Assembly: GCA_036625675.1 (NCBI GenBank)
Contig: JAZKTH010000044.1
Span: 1-15,897 of the forward strand
Source of the DNA: Halalkaliarchaeum sp036625675
GTDB lineage: Archaea; Halobacteriota; Halobacteria; Halobacteriales; Haloferacaceae
DNA length: 15,897 nucleotides
Reading direction: 5' to 3'
Within the stretch, counting starts at the first letter, position 1. Each line of letters opens with the position of its first letter. The notes under the pieces were generated by a model that saw nothing but the letters and a program-made list of their open reading frames with translations, was not told where the DNA came from and did no database searches. Below, piece after piece: positions 14,671 to 15,897 of this stretch. A program made the position numbers and the translations under genes.

Positions 14671-15558
14671 TCACGAACGCTTGGTAGCGGTGTCTGTCAG
14701 CGGCGACTGAACCCCCCAACCGCGGAGCGATCCCGGACTCCAGCCAGCCACGAGCATCACCACAATGAGTGCATAGCCCGCGAGGATAAACGGGTACATC
14801 TCGGGTGCAAACCCCATCAGTTCGCCGGTCATGTTTCCGAACGCGTGAAACAACAGTACTGCCAGAATACTCCGACGAGTATTGTTGTAGACCCAGACGA
14901 GAATGATGGTATCGAGCACGAGCATTGGTATAAACCACGACAGTTCCGGTTCGAAAGTCGTGTTGGCGTAATACCCGGGAAAGAGAACGAAGGGCGCATG
15001 CCAGATTGCCCACGTCGTACCGTTGATGGCTCCTGCAGTAAGCGCACTCCAGCGTTCTTGCAGCCGATCAAGCCAGTACCCGCGTAGCCCGATCTCTTCG
15101 ACAAGGGGGAAGACAAAGGCAAACGCGACGAGCGAGAACAGCGCCGCTGGATCGAACAAGCGATCAGTCGAAATGAACTCCAGCGGCTCCGCAGTAACTC
15201 CGAACAATAGCGCTCCACCCGCCAAGAAGAGATTGAATAGTGGCCAGTACAGGACGATGACGAGCCCCCAGCGCGGCTCGATTCGTCCGACTTCGATCAG
15301 TCGCGTGCCAAGGTCTGATAGGCCGTCCCAGCCCCGGGTAAGCCACGCCAACAGCAATCCCGCCAACAATGGACTCAGGCCGCCGACGAGAAACAGTCCG
15401 ACGTTGGGAAACGACCAGACAGACTCATCTGATAGCACAATCGGAGCCCAGAACAGAAATGCCCACCCCAAATAGAGGAGCGGAAACCCCCACGGCGTTG
15501 CCATGCGTGCTAACCGACCGAGACGCCCCGCTGGACGACCACCATGTTCACTGCTCAT
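14671..15558 (-). CDS. CPBP-family intramembrane metalloprotease
   Basis: A 295-residue, multi-span membrane protein of the CPBP (CAAX protease/bacteriocin-processing, Abi) family. Active-site motifs: EEIGLRGYW with Glu154, Glu155 and Arg159; AIWHAPF with His187; and FHAFGN with His238 and Asn242. Hydrophobic segments cover about 25-45, 53-72, 97-120, 137-153, 208-225, 229-245 and 254-272. Related proteins cleave prenylated or membrane peptides, or give self-immunity; the substrate is unknown here. GC content is lower than in the core genes. ATG 15558 gives a charged N-tail before the first helix, and GTTTATCC (15587-15594; GGATAAAC on the minus strand) is a plausible TATA element about 32 bp upstream. 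Confidence 0.9.
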   Translation of the reverse strand: MSSEHGGRPAGRLGRLARMATPWGFPLLYLGWAFLFWAPIVLSDESVWSFPNVGLFLVGGLSPLLAGLLLAWLTRGWDGLSDLGTRLIEVGRIEPRWGLVIVLYWPLFNLFLAGGALLFGVTAEPLEFISTDRLFDPAALFSLVAFAFVFPLVEEIGLRGYWLDRLQERWSALTAGAINGTTWAIWHAPFVLFPGYYANTTFEPELSWFIPMLVLDTIILVWVYNNTRRSILAVLLFHAFGNMTGELMGFAPEMYPFILAGYALIVVMLVAGWSPGSLRGWGVQSPLTDTATKRS

Positions 15559-15586
15559 GTGAGATCCTTGATTCGGTATGTCAACG

Positions 15587-15594
15587 GTTTATCC
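15587..15594 (-). promoter_or_regulatory. TATA-like element of the CPBP protease gene
   Basis: GGATAAAC on the minus strand, centred about 32 bp before the ATG. Slightly far for a strictly leaderless start, so a short leader of a few bases is likely. Confidence 0.35.
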
Positions 15595-15595
15595 C

Positions 15596-15799
15596 TCATT
15601 CCAGCGTTCCGAGAATCTCGATGCTCTCAGTGATCGAGGCTGTCACTCGTCTCAAAACCTCTAACTGATTCATCACGAATGGAGTGACCGATCCAGTGCG
15701 CGTATCGACCATCGGATTCGCTTTGGCCGGAAGCTGAATTGAGTCGGTACAGATAGCGGTAGGCAGATCTGTGTTCGTTCGCCGAGGACTTCGAGGCAC
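15596..15799 (-). CDS. Unrecognised short frame, possible gene fragment
   Basis: GTG 15799 to TGA encodes 67 residues, ending with FVMNQLEVLRRVTASITESI and EILGTLE. The second half looks like natural amphipathic helix and the codon use is close to that of the CPBP gene. I do not recognise a family. No convincing promoter precedes it, so it may be the tail of a decayed gene. It lies 37 bp upstream of the CPBP start, on the same strand. Confidence 0.25.
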   Translation of the reverse strand: MPRSPRRTNTDLPTAICTDSIQLPAKANPMVDTRTGSVTPFVMNQLEVLRRVTASITESIEILGTLE

Positions 15800-15828
15800 G
15801 TCTGTCTAATGGCCTAACTCGCCGCCAC

Positions 15829-15897
15829 TCACCGGGCCACAATTACCGGGATGGGCGACTGGCGGACCACCTTCTGGGCGACGTTCCCGACGATCAG
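15829..15897 (-). CDS. Universal stress protein (UspA family), C-terminal end only
   Basis: The window edge cuts this gene. The last 22 codons read LIVGNVAQKVVRQSPIPVIV then AR and a TGA stop (15829-15831). This is the standard UspA C-terminus, where the G-N/S-V-A-Q-K-V-V-R run closes the nucleotide-binding region and SPIPV-V forms the last strand. The rest lies to the right of the window. GC returns to the high core value here. Confidence 0.85.
   Translation of the reverse strand: MIVGNVAQKVVRQSPIPVIVAR

Noticed and set aside
14582..14710. 42-codon plus-strand frame starting MQQISRD
   Set aside because: It overlaps the end of the CPBP gene, has no promoter or ribosome site and no known family.

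Overview
The window comes from a halophilic archaeon, probably of the Halorubrum/Haloferax type. The genus is an inference. The evidence is very high GC with G/C in most third codon positions, acidic proteins, many leaderless genes with a TTTWAA-like TATA element about 25-28 bp before the start codon, and several families known mainly from haloarchaea: a DUF7344-like membrane regulator, a bacterio-opsin-activator (HTH-10) regulator, and a Gfo6-type sugar dehydrogenase.

Layout. 75-2085 (minus): a PHP-family phosphoesterase overlapping an asparagine-synthase-like ATP-pyrophosphatase, a two-gene operon. 2216-4435 (plus): purL, divergent from that operon across a 130-bp promoter region that contains a 14-nt palindrome. 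4535-5461 (plus): carbamate kinase. 5508-6851 (minus): a COG2403 / cyclic-2,3-diphosphoglycerate-synthetase-like NTPase, convergent with the kinase. 6852-7064: a divergent control region with a perfect iron-box-like (DtxR/IdeR type) palindrome, leading to an ABC transporter ATPase (7065-8261) of the ferric/Fbp-Pot class that has no permease beside it. 8277-8423 (minus): a 48-residue single-span membrane protein. 8611-9297 (plus): a DUF7344-like protein with a long acidic N-terminal tract and two membrane helices. 9317-9763 (minus): TrmO. 9851-12520 (plus): an aldehyde dehydrogenase followed by a D-xylose-dehydrogenase-like oxidoreductase, possibly one sugar or aldehyde oxidation unit. 12602-13123 (minus): a two-CBS protein with a C-terminal zinc ribbon.

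From about 13.15 kb onward the character changes. GC falls, genes are sparser, and there is a structured stretch resembling the right end of an IS200/IS605 (TnpB) element. A possible 45-codon gene, an HTH-10 regulator preceded by a perfect inverted repeat, a CPBP intramembrane protease, an unrecognised short frame and the last 22 codons of a universal stress protein follow. This right-hand 2.7 kb looks like accessory DNA inserted beside a core-like block.

The genes serve nucleotide synthesis (purL), carbamoyl phosphate/ATP metabolism (carbamate kinase), iron-linked transport, tRNA modification and sugar oxidation. No single pathway covers the window. The least explained points are the pairing of an orphan carbamate kinase with a cDPGS-like NTPase, and the iron-box sitting between that NTPase and the orphan ABC ATPase. 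No tRNA, rRNA or CRISPR array was seen.
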